Made by a program: the position numbers and the translations under genes. Shown piece by piece: positions 40,032-48,975 of a stretch of 64,000 bases of DNA. Source of the stretch: Gemmiger formicilis (lineage in GTDB: Bacteria > Bacillota > Clostridia > Oscillospirales > Ruminococcaceae); contig NZ_JACJJP010000003.1 in the NCBI RefSeq assembly GCF_016900095.1, forward strand, positions 120,798-184,797, written 5' to 3'. The notes below the pieces were generated by a model. The model was not told the origin of the DNA. It saw only the letters and a list, made by a program, of their open reading frames with translations, and did no database searches. The stretch's first letter is position 1, and the number at the start of each line of letters is the position of its first letter.

Positions 40032-40785
40032 TTGTATCCTCCCTTGATTGATCCGTACTTTCCACACCCATCAGCAGAACGGTGATGTTGTCCTGCCCGC
40101 CGCCGCGCAGCGCACGATCGATGAGCAGCCGGGGCGTATCAAAAAATGCAGATTCCTGCAAGATCAGGGCGATCTCCTCATCCGGCACCATGTTGGTCAG
40201 CCCGTCGGTGCACAGAAGCAGAATGTCCCCGGTTGCCACTTCACAGCGGTTGTATTCCGGCACAATGCTGGCCGAAACCCCCAGCGCCCGGGTGATCAGG
40301 TTCTTTTGGGGATGCAGCGCCGCCTGTTCCCGGGTGATCTGGCCGCTGTCCACCAGCTGCTGCACCATGGAATGGTCCCGGGTGATCTGCCGGATCTGCC
40401 CGGCATGCCACAGGTACGCCCGGGAGTCCCCCGCGTGGACCACATGGGCCATGTTGCCGAACACATAGGCGCAGACACCGGTGGTGCCCATGCCCAGCAT
40501 CTCGGGGTCGGAGGTGGCTTTATCGTACACGGCGCGGTTGGTCAGATCAAATCCATGCAGGATGAACTGCTTTTCTTCGCCATGACGCAGGCAGCGCAGC
40601 TGGCGGTCAAAGTATTGCAGCATGCTGGCCGTGGCGATGGACGAAGCCACCCGGCCACCCTTGACACCGCCCATGCCGTCGCACACCACGCCCCAGCCGG
40701 AGCCGTCCGTCAGCTGCCGGGCACAGAAACTGTCCTGGTTTTCCTGGCGGCAGCTGCCGATATCGGTGAGCCCTGCGATCTTCAT
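40024..40785 (-). CDS. prpC: PP2C-type protein phosphatase
   Basis: Mn/Mg-dependent Ser/Thr phosphatase of 253 residues that reverses PrkC phosphorylation. Metal-site motifs: TDIGSCRQENQDSF, VVCDGMGGVKGG, HAGDSRAYLW, LLLCTDGLTNMV and GGGQDNITVLL. Cytosolic, single domain, usual length. Start ATG at 40785; it is 29 bp after rlmN and overlaps prkC by 8 bp. Confidence 0.96.
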   Translation of the reverse strand: MKIAGLTDIGSCRQENQDSFCARQLTDGSGWGVVCDGMGGVKGGRVASSIATASMLQYFDRQLRCLRHGEEKQFILHGFDLTNRAVYDKATSDPEMLGMGTTGVCAYVFGNMAHVVHAGDSRAYLWHAGQIRQITRDHSMVQQLVDSGQITREQAALHPQKNLITRALGVSASIVPEYNRCEVATGDILLLCTDGLTNMVPDEEIALILQESAFFDTPRLLIDRALRGGGQDNITVLLMGVESTDQSREDTNG

Positions 40786-40814
40786 GCAGTCAGGTCCTTC
40801 CTTTCACAGTGTAA

Positions 40815-41885
40815 TCAGGCCTGCCCGTTCTGGGCGGCCTGCTTGGCGTCCTCCCGGCGCAGCTGCCCGCAGGCGGCCGAGATATCGGCCCCCAGGCGGC
40901 GGCGCACCGTGGCATTGACGCCCAAATTTTCCAGCATCTGGCGGAAACGGCGGACGTTTTCCTCGTCGGTGGCGGAATAGGGACTGCCGTCCACCGGGTT
41001 GATGGGAATCAGGTTCACGTGTGCCCCCATCCCCCGGATGAGATCGGCCAGTTTGCGGGCCATGGCCGGGGAATCGTTGACACCCCGTACCATGGAATAT
41101 TCAAAGCTGATGCGCCGGCCGGTGGTCTTCTGGTACCGGCGGCAGGCCGGGATCAGCTCTTCCAGCGGATAGGCATCGTTCACCGGCATCATGCTGCTGC
41201 GCACCGCGTTGTCCGGGGCGTGCAGGGACACCGACAAGGTCAGCTGCAGCTTTCGCTGGGCCAGCTCATCGATCTTGGGCACCAGGCCGCAGGTGGACAG
41301 GCTGATGTTGCGCATGCCAATGTTCAGACCTTCCGGGCAGGAAATGAGCTCCAGGAAGTCCATCACATTGTCAAAGTTGTGCAGTGGCTCGCCGATGCCC
41401 ATGAGCACGATGTGGGAGACCCGCTCGCCGGTGTCCTTCTGGGCGGTGTAGATCTCCGAGGCGATCTCGCCGGGGGTCAGGTCCCGCACCCGGCCCGCCT
41501 GGGTGGAGGCGCAGAACCGGCAGCCCATGGCACAGCCCACCTGGGTGGACACACAGACGGTGTTGCCGTAATGATACCGCATGAGCACCGTCTCGATGCA
41601 GTTGCCGTCGGCCAGCTGCAGCAGATATTTGACCGTCCCGTCCTTGGACTGTTGGCGCCGCCGGATGGTGGGGGCGGCCAGGGTGCAGTTCTGTTCCAGG
41701 GTCTGGATCAGGGATTTGGGCTGGTCGGTCATGGCGGAAAAATCGGTGACAAGCTTCTGGTGCACCCACTTGAAGATCTGTTTGGCCCGAAACGCAGGCT
41801 GCCCCATCCCCTTGACATAGTCGGTCAAGCGGGACAGGGTCAAATCGGTCAGGCACACGGGGCGCTGGTCGGACAATTTCTCCAC
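40815..41885 (-). CDS. rlmN: 23S rRNA (adenine2503-C2)-methyltransferase, dual tRNA activity
   Basis: Radical-SAM methyltransferase of about 356 residues acting on A2503 of 23S rRNA and A37 of some tRNAs. The cluster motif CAMGCRFC lies in VSTQVGCAMGCRFCASTQAG. It also has MGIGEPLHNFDNV, SLSTCGLVPKI, HAPDNAVRSSMMPVN, and a C-terminal Cys in ADISAACGQL as the second catalytic Cys. The GTG at 41885 overlaps the AAAGAGGTGG ribosome site; TTG at 41876 may be the real start. Part of the large conserved cluster. Confidence 0.95.
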   Translation of the reverse strand: MEKLSDQRPVCLTDLTLSRLTDYVKGMGQPAFRAKQIFKWVHQKLVTDFSAMTDQPKSLIQTLEQNCTLAAPTIRRRQQSKDGTVKYLLQLADGNCIETVLMRYHYGNTVCVSTQVGCAMGCRFCASTQAGRVRDLTPGEIASEIYTAQKDTGERVSHIVLMGIGEPLHNFDNVMDFLELISCPEGLNIGMRNISLSTCGLVPKIDELAQRKLQLTLSVSLHAPDNAVRSSMMPVNDAYPLEELIPACRRYQKTTGRRISFEYSMVRGVNDSPAMARKLADLIRGMGAHVNLIPINPVDGSPYSATDEENVRRFRQMLENLGVNATVRRRLGADISAACGQLRREDAKQAAQNGQA

Positions 41886-41952
41886 CTCTTTCTATCATAC
41901 CATGTTCCGGTCATCTTTGGGTCACGAAAGGATGTAAAATTTACGAAAACTT

Positions 41953-43269
41953 TCATGTCCGGCGTTCCAGAACGGCCACAAAGAACCCATCGAACCCGGC
42001 GGTTCCGGGCAAAAACAGGGTTCCATAAGGCGTTTGTCTTGCCTGGTCGGGCAGATTTTCGGGCGGGACAACGGCAAAATCCGGGTTATCCCGCAAAAAC
42101 TGCGCCACCACTTCCTGGTTCTCGTTTTGGTTCACCGTACAGGTAGAATACACCAAACGGCCGGTTTCGGCAAGGTATTTGGAACCATTTTGTAATATCT
42201 TTTTTTGCAGGGCGCACAGCTCATCCAGCCCGTCCAGGTCCTTGTAGCGGATGTCCGGCTTCTTGCCGATGACCCCCAATCCCGAACAGGGCACGTCGCA
42301 CAGCACCCGGTCAAAAGGCGCCCTGGCCAGCGCGGCGTCGGGTCGGGAGGCATCCCCATGAAAGGGGTGCGCACAACTCACCCCGCACCGGACAAAGGCC
42401 TTTTGCAGCAGGGGCACGCGGGATTCCACCGCCTCACCGCTGTACAGCTCTCCCTTGTTTTCCATGGCCTGGGCCATGGTCAGGCTTTTGCCCCCCGGGG
42501 CGGCGCACAGATCCAGCACCCGCATACCGGGCGCCGCCTGCACGCTGTCCGCCGCGAACTGGCTGGCCAGCCCCTGCACATGGAAAAGCCCCCGGCGGAA
42601 TGCTTGGGTGGCGGCGGGGCTGCCGGGGAACTGTACCCGCAGGCAGTTGGCCCAGGGGCCGGGTTCCACGGTACAGCCTTCCCTTGTCAGGGCATCGGTG
42701 AGGGCGGCGGCATCGGTTTTCAAAGTGTTCACCCGCACCCAGGTGGGCACAGGCAGGTAAAAAGCCGCGACCATGGCCTCGGCTTCGGCGCCGTACTGGG
42801 TTTGCAGCAGTTTGGCCACCGGGGCGGACAGGCTATAATAGGTCTGGAGCCGCTGAGAAAGGTCCGGAAAGTCTTCCGGCCTGGGATGGCAGGCAGCGGC
42901 CCGGCGCAGTACCGCATTGACCATGCCCGCCGCGCTGGTCTTGCCGAAGGCCCGGGCCAGCTTGACCGATTCATTGACAGCGGCGGGCAGGGGCACTTCC
43001 ATGTAGGAAGCCTGGGCCAACCCGGCCCGCAGAATGGCCCGCACAGGGGCATCCAGCTTGCGCACTGGCTTTTTCAGAAAGCGGTCCAGCGTCCAGTCCA
43101 GCAGGTTGCGCCGTTCCAGCACCGTGTAAAAGATGCGGGCCGCAAAGGCGGCATCCCGGCTTTCCAGAGGCGGACGGCAGCGGCTGAGCTCGGCGTCCAG
43201 AACCAGGTTGGCGTAGCCGTCCTGTTCCTGGCGCACCAGGGCCTTGACGGCCAGATACCGGGCGGTCAC
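41953..43269 (-). CDS. rsmB: 16S rRNA (cytosine967-C5)-methyltransferase
   Basis: Protein of 438 residues with an N-terminal NusB-like domain (LAVKALVRQEQDGYANLVLDAEL) and a C-terminal Rossmann methyltransferase. SAM motif CAAPGGKSLTMAQ, motif IV DVPCSGLGVIGKKPDIRY with the catalytic Cys, and STCTVNQNENQEVV with the second Cys. The GTG start at 43269 overlaps the fmt stop codon by 4 bp. Confidence 0.95.
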   Translation of the reverse strand: MTARYLAVKALVRQEQDGYANLVLDAELSRCRPPLESRDAAFAARIFYTVLERRNLLDWTLDRFLKKPVRKLDAPVRAILRAGLAQASYMEVPLPAAVNESVKLARAFGKTSAAGMVNAVLRRAAACHPRPEDFPDLSQRLQTYYSLSAPVAKLLQTQYGAEAEAMVAAFYLPVPTWVRVNTLKTDAAALTDALTREGCTVEPGPWANCLRVQFPGSPAATQAFRRGLFHVQGLASQFAADSVQAAPGMRVLDLCAAPGGKSLTMAQAMENKGELYSGEAVESRVPLLQKAFVRCGVSCAHPFHGDASRPDAALARAPFDRVLCDVPCSGLGVIGKKPDIRYKDLDGLDELCALQKKILQNGSKYLAETGRLVYSTCTVNQNENQEVVAQFLRDNPDFAVVPPENLPDQARQTPYGTLFLPGTAGFDGFFVAVLERRT

Positions 43270-44186
43270 AGGCTGTTCCCCGCCTTGAGACGGCGGCCCG
43301 CTGCCCAGGCGGTGCCGGCCATGGGCCGACCGCCTTCCGGCGTGACGGTGAGCAGCTGCAAGGCGCCTTCCCCACAGGCGATGGTCAGGGGCTTGAGGGC
43401 CAGTACCGTGCCCGCCGGGGCGGCGTTCTCGTTGGAAGCCAGGCGGCTTTCCAGCACCTTGACCTTCTTGCCGTCCAGTTCAAAGAAGGCGGCGGGCCAG
43501 GGGTTCATGCCCCGCACCCAGTTGTGGATGTGGGCGGCGGACTGGGTAAAGTGGAATTGGGCCATCTCCTTTTTCAGCGGCGGGGCCTGGGTGGCCTGGG
43601 AATCGTCCTGGGGCTGCGGGGTCAGTTCCCCGGCAGCCAGCTTTTCCACCGCCGTGACCAGCGTCCTGGCGCCGATGGCGGAAACCTGATCAAACAGTTC
43701 CCCGCTGGTGGTTTCGGGACCGATGGGCACCCGCTCCACCATGAGGATATCGCCGGTATCGCAGCCTTCGTCCAGCTGCATGATGGTGACGCCGGTCTCG
43801 GGATCGCCGTTGAGCACCGACCACTGGATGGGAGCAGAACCCCGGTATTTGGGCAGCAGGGACACATGCAGGTTGATGCACCCCAGAGGGGCAATGTGCA
43901 GCAGTTCCGGCGGCAGAATGCGGCCGTAGGCCACCACCACCACCAGATCGGGGGCCAGGTCCCGGAAAATCGGTTCCGCCTTGCCGTCCCGCAGGGTGGC
44001 GGGCTGCCACACCGGAATGTTGTGCTGCACCGCCAGCTGCTTGACAGGCGGCGCCGTCAGAATCTGTTTGCGGCCCACCGGCTTATCCGCCCGGGTGAAC
44101 ACACCCACGATCTCATGCCCCGCCGCAATCAGGGCGGCCAGGCTTTCGGCGGCAATGTCCGGGGTGCCCATGAACAGGATACGCAT
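43266..44186 (-). CDS. fmt: Methionyl-tRNA formyltransferase
   Basis: Formylates the initiator Met-tRNA using 10-formyl-THF; 306 residues. It begins MRILFMGTPDIAAESLAAL and has the folate-site block INLHVSLLPKYRGSAPIQWSVLNGDPETGVTIMQLDEGCDTGDIL. The C-terminal tRNA-binding OB domain follows (WVRGMNPWPAAFFELDGKKVKV). Its ATG shares one base with the def stop (TAATG). It is paired with def, the standard formylation/deformylation pair. Confidence 0.96.
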   Translation of the reverse strand: MRILFMGTPDIAAESLAALIAAGHEIVGVFTRADKPVGRKQILTAPPVKQLAVQHNIPVWQPATLRDGKAEPIFRDLAPDLVVVVAYGRILPPELLHIAPLGCINLHVSLLPKYRGSAPIQWSVLNGDPETGVTIMQLDEGCDTGDILMVERVPIGPETTSGELFDQVSAIGARTLVTAVEKLAAGELTPQPQDDSQATQAPPLKKEMAQFHFTQSAAHIHNWVRGMNPWPAAFFELDGKKVKVLESRLASNENAAPAGTVLALKPLTIACGEGALQLLTVTPEGGRPMAGTAWAAGRRLKAGNSL

Positions 44187-44704
44187 TATTCTTCGCCCTC
44201 GTCTTCGGGGTAGTCATCCTCATAGAAATGGGTGGCCAGATCCATGATGGTGATGCCGTCCAGGTGGTTGTTCTCGTGCTGGATGCAGCGGGCAAACATA
44301 TCGTCGGCTTCCAGCTCGAACCACTCGCCGTGGCGGTCCTGGGCCCGCACCTTCACGTGCTTGGCCCGCTTGATGGCGCCGTTATGTCCCGGGAAGGACA
44401 GGCAGCCCTCATACAGTTCCACCTGCTCATCGCTGAGTTCCAGGATTTCAGGGTTGATGAACTCCATGATGGGCAGATGCTCCCCTTCGGGCAGGTTTTC
44501 GGGGGCGTTGCGGTCATCCAGCGAGATGAAAATCCGGCGCATGACCCCCACCTGCGGGCCGGCCAGGCCCCAGCCGTCGGCGTCGTACAGGGTATCCTTC
44601 ATATCGTCCAGCAAGGTGGCCAGACGGTCGTCAAACTTGGTAACGGGGCGGCAGACTTTCTTCAGGATCGGGTCGCCGTCCTGGACAATGGTGCGAAGTG
44701 CCAT
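44186..44704 (-). CDS. def: Peptide deformylase
   Basis: Metalloenzyme of 172 residues that removes the N-formyl group from new proteins. The three motifs are GLAGPQVG (usually GLAAPQVG), EGCLSFPG with the metal-ligand Cys, and QHENNHLDG carrying the HExxH ligands. The Asp/Glu-rich tail EDDYPEDEGEE is unusual but harmless. Start ATG at 44704, seven bases after GGAGGT. Confidence 0.95.
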   Translation of the reverse strand: MALRTIVQDGDPILKKVCRPVTKFDDRLATLLDDMKDTLYDADGWGLAGPQVGVMRRIFISLDDRNAPENLPEGEHLPIMEFINPEILELSDEQVELYEGCLSFPGHNGAIKRAKHVKVRAQDRHGEWFELEADDMFARCIQHENNHLDGITIMDLATHFYEDDYPEDEGEE

Positions 44705-44755
44705 GGTATATACCTCCAAAAATCAAAGGGTTTGTATGAGTGTGACAGCGCCGTT

Positions 44756-47014
44756 TTACAGGTCGCCGTCCGAATTGAAATCGATCACAACGCTTGCCTT
44801 GCCGGGCAGTTTTTCCGCGGCGTAGGCGTCCAGCGCTGCCCGCAGCAAGGCACGGAATTGCGCATCGTTGCGGCATTTGAGGGTGAGTTTGTAGCGGTAG
44901 CGGCCCCCCAGCATGAGGATGTTCATGGGCACAGGGCCCAGCATCCGCAGCGGCAGGTCCGGGTGTCGGGATGCCAGATCGGCCAGTATCCGGCCGAACC
45001 GGCTGGCCGCGGTGAACACGGCCCCCTCCTGTGCGCCGGTAAAGCCCACAACGCACAGGGCACAGAAGGGCGGGTACAGGCTCAGACGGCGGAAGGAGAT
45101 TTCCTCCTGATAGAAGGCGGGGTAATCCTGCCGGGCCGCCAGCTGCAGCACCGGGTGTTCCGGCACCGCCGTCTGGATCAGGGCGCGACCAGGCAGTTCG
45201 GCGCGGCCGCCCCGGCCTACCACCTGGGTGATCAGGCTGAACACGCTTTCGTAGGCGCGGAAGCCTTGACCGAAGAGCAGCGAGTCGATGCCCAGCACCC
45301 CCACCAGGGTGACCTTCTCGAAATCCAGGCCCTTGGCCACCATCTGGGTGCCCAGCAGGATATCGTATTCCTGCCGGCCGAACTTGGTCAGCATGGTTTC
45401 GTGAGCGTTCTTCTGGCCGGTGGAATCCTGATCCATGCGCAGGATGCGGGCGGTGGGTAGCAGCTGGTGAAGTTCCTCCTCCACCCGCTGGGTGCCGAAT
45501 CCGCTGTACAGCAGCTTGCCGCCGCATTCCGGACAGCGGGTGGGAGCCGGGTGCACCATATGCCCGCAGTGGTGGCACATCAGCGCCTGCCGGTTCTTGT
45601 GGTAGACCAGCGGCACGCTGCAGTTGGGGCACTTGACCACCTGGCCGCAGTCGGCGCACATGGCCACCGTGTTGTAGCCGCGGCGGTTGAGCAGAAGAAT
45701 GCTCTGTTCCCCCCGGCGCAGGTTTTCGGCCAGTTCCCCGGCCAGGCGGGCACTGACCTCCCGGGGGTTGCCGGCGGTCATCTCCGCCCGCATATCGGCA
45801 AATTCCACCGTGGGCAGCGGCCGGCCGCCGTACCGTTCCCGCAGGGTGACCAGCCGCATCCGCCCGGCCCGGGCGGCATAGGTGGTCTCGATGCGGGGGG
45901 TGGCGGAAGCAAAGACCAGCAGGGCGTTCTCCGCAGCCGCCCGCTTTTTGGCCACCTCATGGGCGGAGTAACGGGGCGAGGATTCGCTCTGGTAGGTGTG
46001 TTCCTGCTCCTCATCCAGAATGATCAGGCCGATATCCTTCAGCGGGGCAAAGATGGCACTGCGGGTGCCCACCACAATATCGGCGTTGCCCTGCTGAATC
46101 ATCCGCCATTGCAGCAGGCGCTCGGTGTTGTTCAGTGCGCTGTGCTGCACTGCCAGCCGACTGCCGAAGGTGGCTTTGAGGCGGCGGATCATCTGGGGGG
46201 TCAGGCCGATTTCCGGCACCAGCACCAGCGCCCGCCGTCCCTGGGCCAGGGTACGCTCAATGAGTTTGAGGAACACCGCCGTCTTGCCGCTGCCGGTGAC
46301 GCCGTACAAAAGGGCCGCCCGGGGCTGATGGGCATCCAGGTCCTCGCTGAGCTGGGCAAAGGCCGTCTGCTGTTCGGGGGAAAGCTCGATGGGCTGCGGG
46401 TCAAAGGGAATATCGGCAAACAAATCCAGAGACTTGAGCCGTTCCTCCGCCCGCAGAACACCTTTTTTACACAGGGCATCCAGGGTGGTGCGGCCGACCC
46501 CCTGGTCCTCCAGCGCACGGCGGGTCATGGGACCGTTTTGCAGCAGTTCCACCGCAGCCTGCTGCCGCGGGCCGGGCTTGGGTTTGGCGGGCAGTTCCCC
46601 CACCAGGGTGTACACCGTTTCCAGCGGGCGGGTCAGGCGGCCGCGTACCACCGGTTTGCCGTCTTCCACCCCGGGGCAATACTGGGCCCCGTAGGGAATG
46701 ATGGCCTTGACGGCCTCGTACCAGGTGCAGAAATACCGGTCTTTTAGGAACCGGACCAGTTCCAGCAGGTCCGGGGTCAGGCGGGCATCCTCCGGCGCGG
46801 CGGCCAGCAAGGTTTTCAGCCTGGGGTCCGGGTCGGATTCCTCAGCCAGCTGCAGCACCACCGCCATGCGGGGCTTGTCCGACCGGCCGAAGGGCACCAG
46901 CACAATACCACCGGGCCACAGCCGCCCGCACAGTTCCGCCGGAACCAGGTAGGAATACAGCTTGTCAAAATGAATGGTGGCGTCGTTCACCGCCACCTTG
47001 GCAATCGTTGGCAA
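44756..47014 (-). CDS. priA: Primosomal replication-restart helicase
   Basis: DNA helicase of 752 residues that reloads the replisome at stalled forks. N-terminal 3'-DNA-binding domain, Walker A GVTGSGKT, DEEQEHTYQ in the DEAH-box position, and a zinc-binding insert with four Cys pairs (CADC, CPNC, CHHC, CPEC). The usual helicase motifs follow (GTQMVAKGLDFEKVTLVGVL, GRGGRAELPGRALIQT). TTG start at 47014 after GGGGAGGG. coaBC and rpoZ, which precede it in B. subtilis, are not here; gmk is directly upstream. Confidence 0.96.
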   Translation of the reverse strand: MPTIAKVAVNDATIHFDKLYSYLVPAELCGRLWPGGIVLVPFGRSDKPRMAVVLQLAEESDPDPRLKTLLAAAPEDARLTPDLLELVRFLKDRYFCTWYEAVKAIIPYGAQYCPGVEDGKPVVRGRLTRPLETVYTLVGELPAKPKPGPRQQAAVELLQNGPMTRRALEDQGVGRTTLDALCKKGVLRAEERLKSLDLFADIPFDPQPIELSPEQQTAFAQLSEDLDAHQPRAALLYGVTGSGKTAVFLKLIERTLAQGRRALVLVPEIGLTPQMIRRLKATFGSRLAVQHSALNNTERLLQWRMIQQGNADIVVGTRSAIFAPLKDIGLIILDEEQEHTYQSESSPRYSAHEVAKKRAAAENALLVFASATPRIETTYAARAGRMRLVTLRERYGGRPLPTVEFADMRAEMTAGNPREVSARLAGELAENLRRGEQSILLLNRRGYNTVAMCADCGQVVKCPNCSVPLVYHKNRQALMCHHCGHMVHPAPTRCPECGGKLLYSGFGTQRVEEELHQLLPTARILRMDQDSTGQKNAHETMLTKFGRQEYDILLGTQMVAKGLDFEKVTLVGVLGIDSLLFGQGFRAYESVFSLITQVVGRGGRAELPGRALIQTAVPEHPVLQLAARQDYPAFYQEEISFRRLSLYPPFCALCVVGFTGAQEGAVFTAASRFGRILADLASRHPDLPLRMLGPVPMNILMLGGRYRYKLTLKCRNDAQFRALLRAALDAYAAEKLPGKASVVIDFNSDGDL

Positions 47015-47041
47015 ACGCGCCCTCCCCTCTTTTCGGGTAAA

Positions 47042-47614
47042 TCAGTCCTGCTGGGACAACCGGTTGCGGATGATGCCGTAGATGCGGTCGGCACAGTCCT
47101 GCACCACATCGTTGATCACATGTTCGTCGTAGTCGGCGGAGCGGGCAATCTCGGTTTCGGCGCGCTTGAGCCGCTTCTGGATGACTTCCTCGCTCTCGGT
47201 GCCGCGGAAACGCAGGCGATGTTCCAGCTCCTGCATGTTGGGCGGCAGCACAAAGATGGTGGTGGCACCGGGATACAAGCGCTTGATGTTGCCGGCGCCT
47301 TCCACCTCAATGACCAGGATAACTGGTTCTTCGGCTTTCATGTGGCGCTCGATCTCCGAACGCAGGGTGCCGTAATAGTTGTCGCAGTAGCAGGTATACT
47401 CCACAATGCCGTCGGAGTCCAGGGCTTCTTTGAAATGTTCCTTGCTCAGGAAATGGTAGCTGACGCCGTCCACTTCCCCTTCCCGCATGGGTCGGGTGGT
47501 GGCGGACACCGTCTTTTTCACGTCCGGGTGTTCGCTGAGCAGTTTGGACACCACGGTGTCTTTGCCGGTGCCGGAAGGCCCGGACACCACAAACAGATAT
47601 TTTTCACCTTTCAT
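47042..47614 (-). CDS. gmk: Guanylate kinase
   Basis: Phosphorylates GMP/dGMP to the diphosphates; 190 residues. P-loop SGPSGTGKDT, GMP-binding SATTRPMREGEVDGVSYHF and YCDNYYGT, VIEVEGAGNIK. I use ATG 47614 after GGGGGATG; an ATG six codons earlier has no ribosome site. Same position after remA as in B. subtilis. Confidence 0.95.
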   Translation of the reverse strand: MKGEKYLFVVSGPSGTGKDTVVSKLLSEHPDVKKTVSATTRPMREGEVDGVSYHFLSKEHFKEALDSDGIVEYTCYCDNYYGTLRSEIERHMKAEEPVILVIEVEGAGNIKRLYPGATTIFVLPPNMQELEHRLRFRGTESEEVIQKRLKRAETEIARSADYDEHVINDVVQDCADRIYGIIRNRLSQQD

Positions 47615-47674
47615 ACTTTTAGCATCCCCCATATGTTCACAATCCTATACCCTATTGTATCGAAACGCACCGGG

Positions 47675-47920
47675 TCAGGGCGCGGTTTCTTCCTGTGCTC
47701 GGCCCAGGATGGTTTCCGGCGGAAAGGCCGAAAGAACCACGTGGTCGGAATCCATGATCAGCACCGACTGGGTGCGGCGGCCGTAGGTGGCATCGATGAC
47801 CGCACCCTTGTCCCGGGCGTCCTGTACGATACGCTTGATGGGTGCGGATTCCGGACTGACCGCGGCGATGAGCCGGTCGGCGTTGACCAGGTTGCCGAAC
47901 CCGATATTGATCAGTTTCAT
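47675..47920 (-). CDS. remA: Extracellular matrix regulator RemA (DUF370)
   Basis: DNA-binding protein of 81 residues; in B. subtilis RemA activates biofilm-matrix and osmoprotection genes by binding tandem repeats. It begins [32 protein letters not shown] and has [30 protein letters not shown], the full DUF370 pattern. It lies between yicC and gmk, as in Bacillus. The target genes here are unknown. Confidence 0.93.
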   Translation of the reverse strand: MKLINIGFGNLVNADRLIAAVSPESAPIKRIVQDARDKGAVIDATYGRRTQSVLIMDSDHVVLSAFPPETILGRAQEETAP

Positions 47921-47929
47921 GCGGGCCTC

Positions 47930-48808
47930 TTATTCAATATTCTGGATCTGTTCGCGGATTTTCTCGATCTCCGACTTGAGAGCCACCACCAGCCGGGTCA
48001 GGGCGGCGTCCTGGCACTTGGAACCGATGGTGTTGGCTTCCCGGTTCAGCTCCTGGGTCAGGAAATCCAGTTTGCGGCCGATGGGCTCGTTCAGAGTCAG
48101 AATTTCCCGGTACTGGGCCACATGGCTGTGCAGGCGCACGGTCTCCTCGTCAATAGCGGTCTTGTCTGCAAAGAGGGCGGCTTCGGTAAGGATGCGGCTT
48201 TCGTCGATGTTGCGGTCGGCCAGCAGTTCCTGCAGCCGGGCATACAGGCGCTCGGTATACGCCTGCACGCGACCGGCACTGCCCTGCTCGATCTGGCCCA
48301 CCAGGTCTTCCACCACCTGCAGGCGGTTTTCCACATCGTCCTTCAGCTTGGCGCCTTCGGTGGCACGCATGGCCAGGAAGGCCTCCACTGCCTGGGCAGC
48401 CACCCCGGCCACGTCCGCCCACAAGGCATCCGGGTCGGCGGGGGCCGCGGTCTGGGACAGCACGTCCGGGAACCGGGCCAGGCCCATGACGGTCACATCG
48501 TTTTTGATGTCCAGGCGTTCGGCCATGGCGCTCAGGGCCTGGCGATAGCTTTCGGCCAGAGGCCAGTTGACCTGCACCACCGTATCGGCGGCGGCCACGC
48601 TCTGGATGGTCAGGTTCAGTTCCACCTTGCCACGGTGTACCCGCTCCCCCACCAGTGCCTTGAGCTTATCGTCCAAAAAAGCGCAGGTGCGCGGCATGCG
48701 GGAAGAATACTCAAAAAAACGCGCATTGACGCTGCGGATCTCCACCGTAATATTGCGGCCGTTGAGCGTCTGCTCGGCCCGGCCATAGCCAGTCATGCTG
48801 AGAACCAT
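47930..48808 (-). CDS. YicC/YloC family endoribonuclease
   Basis: Protein of 292 residues of the YicC family, shown elsewhere to cut RNA. N-terminal MVLSMTGYGRAEQTLNGRNITVEIRSVNARFFE and the C-terminal GRKLDFLTQELNREANTIGSKCQDA are signatures. The start at 48808 is seven bases after GAGGAG; a GTG five codons earlier overlaps that site. First gene of the long cluster running to spoVM, with a consensus promoter upstream. Confidence 0.93.
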   Translation of the reverse strand: MVLSMTGYGRAEQTLNGRNITVEIRSVNARFFEYSSRMPRTCAFLDDKLKALVGERVHRGKVELNLTIQSVAAADTVVQVNWPLAESYRQALSAMAERLDIKNDVTVMGLARFPDVLSQTAAPADPDALWADVAGVAAQAVEAFLAMRATEGAKLKDDVENRLQVVEDLVGQIEQGSAGRVQAYTERLYARLQELLADRNIDESRILTEAALFADKTAIDEETVRLHSHVAQYREILTLNEPIGRKLDFLTQELNREANTIGSKCQDAALTRLVVALKSEIEKIREQIQNIE

Positions 48809-48862
48809 ACCTGAACTCCTCACATCTCACACAGCAAATTTTTCCTGATAGGTATTCGATTT

Positions 48863-48891
48863 ATTATACTACCCACACCGCTGTTTGGCAA
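48863..48891 (-). promoter_or_regulatory. Promoter of the yicC-remA-gmk-priA cluster
   Basis: On the minus strand TTGCCA (48886-48891), 17 bp spacer, TATAAT (48863-48868). Confidence 0.75.
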
Positions 48892-48921
48892 GACGGCAGG
48901 TGCCCTCTCCCCAGACGCCAG

Positions 48922-48953
48922 AAAGCCCCCGTGCCTTTCGGCACAGGGGCTTT
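48922..48953 (-). terminator. Terminator of the carboxyltransferase operon
   Basis: A 14 bp stem AAAGCCCCCGTGCC/GGCACAGGGGCTTT with a 4-base loop (one mismatch or G-U), 23 bp past the last gene. Confidence 0.82.
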
Positions 48954-48975
48954 GGGTGAAACAATATTGCCGGGA

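Noticed and set aside
37284..40085. 933-codon plus-strand open frame
   Set aside because: Antisense shadow of rsgA and prkC.
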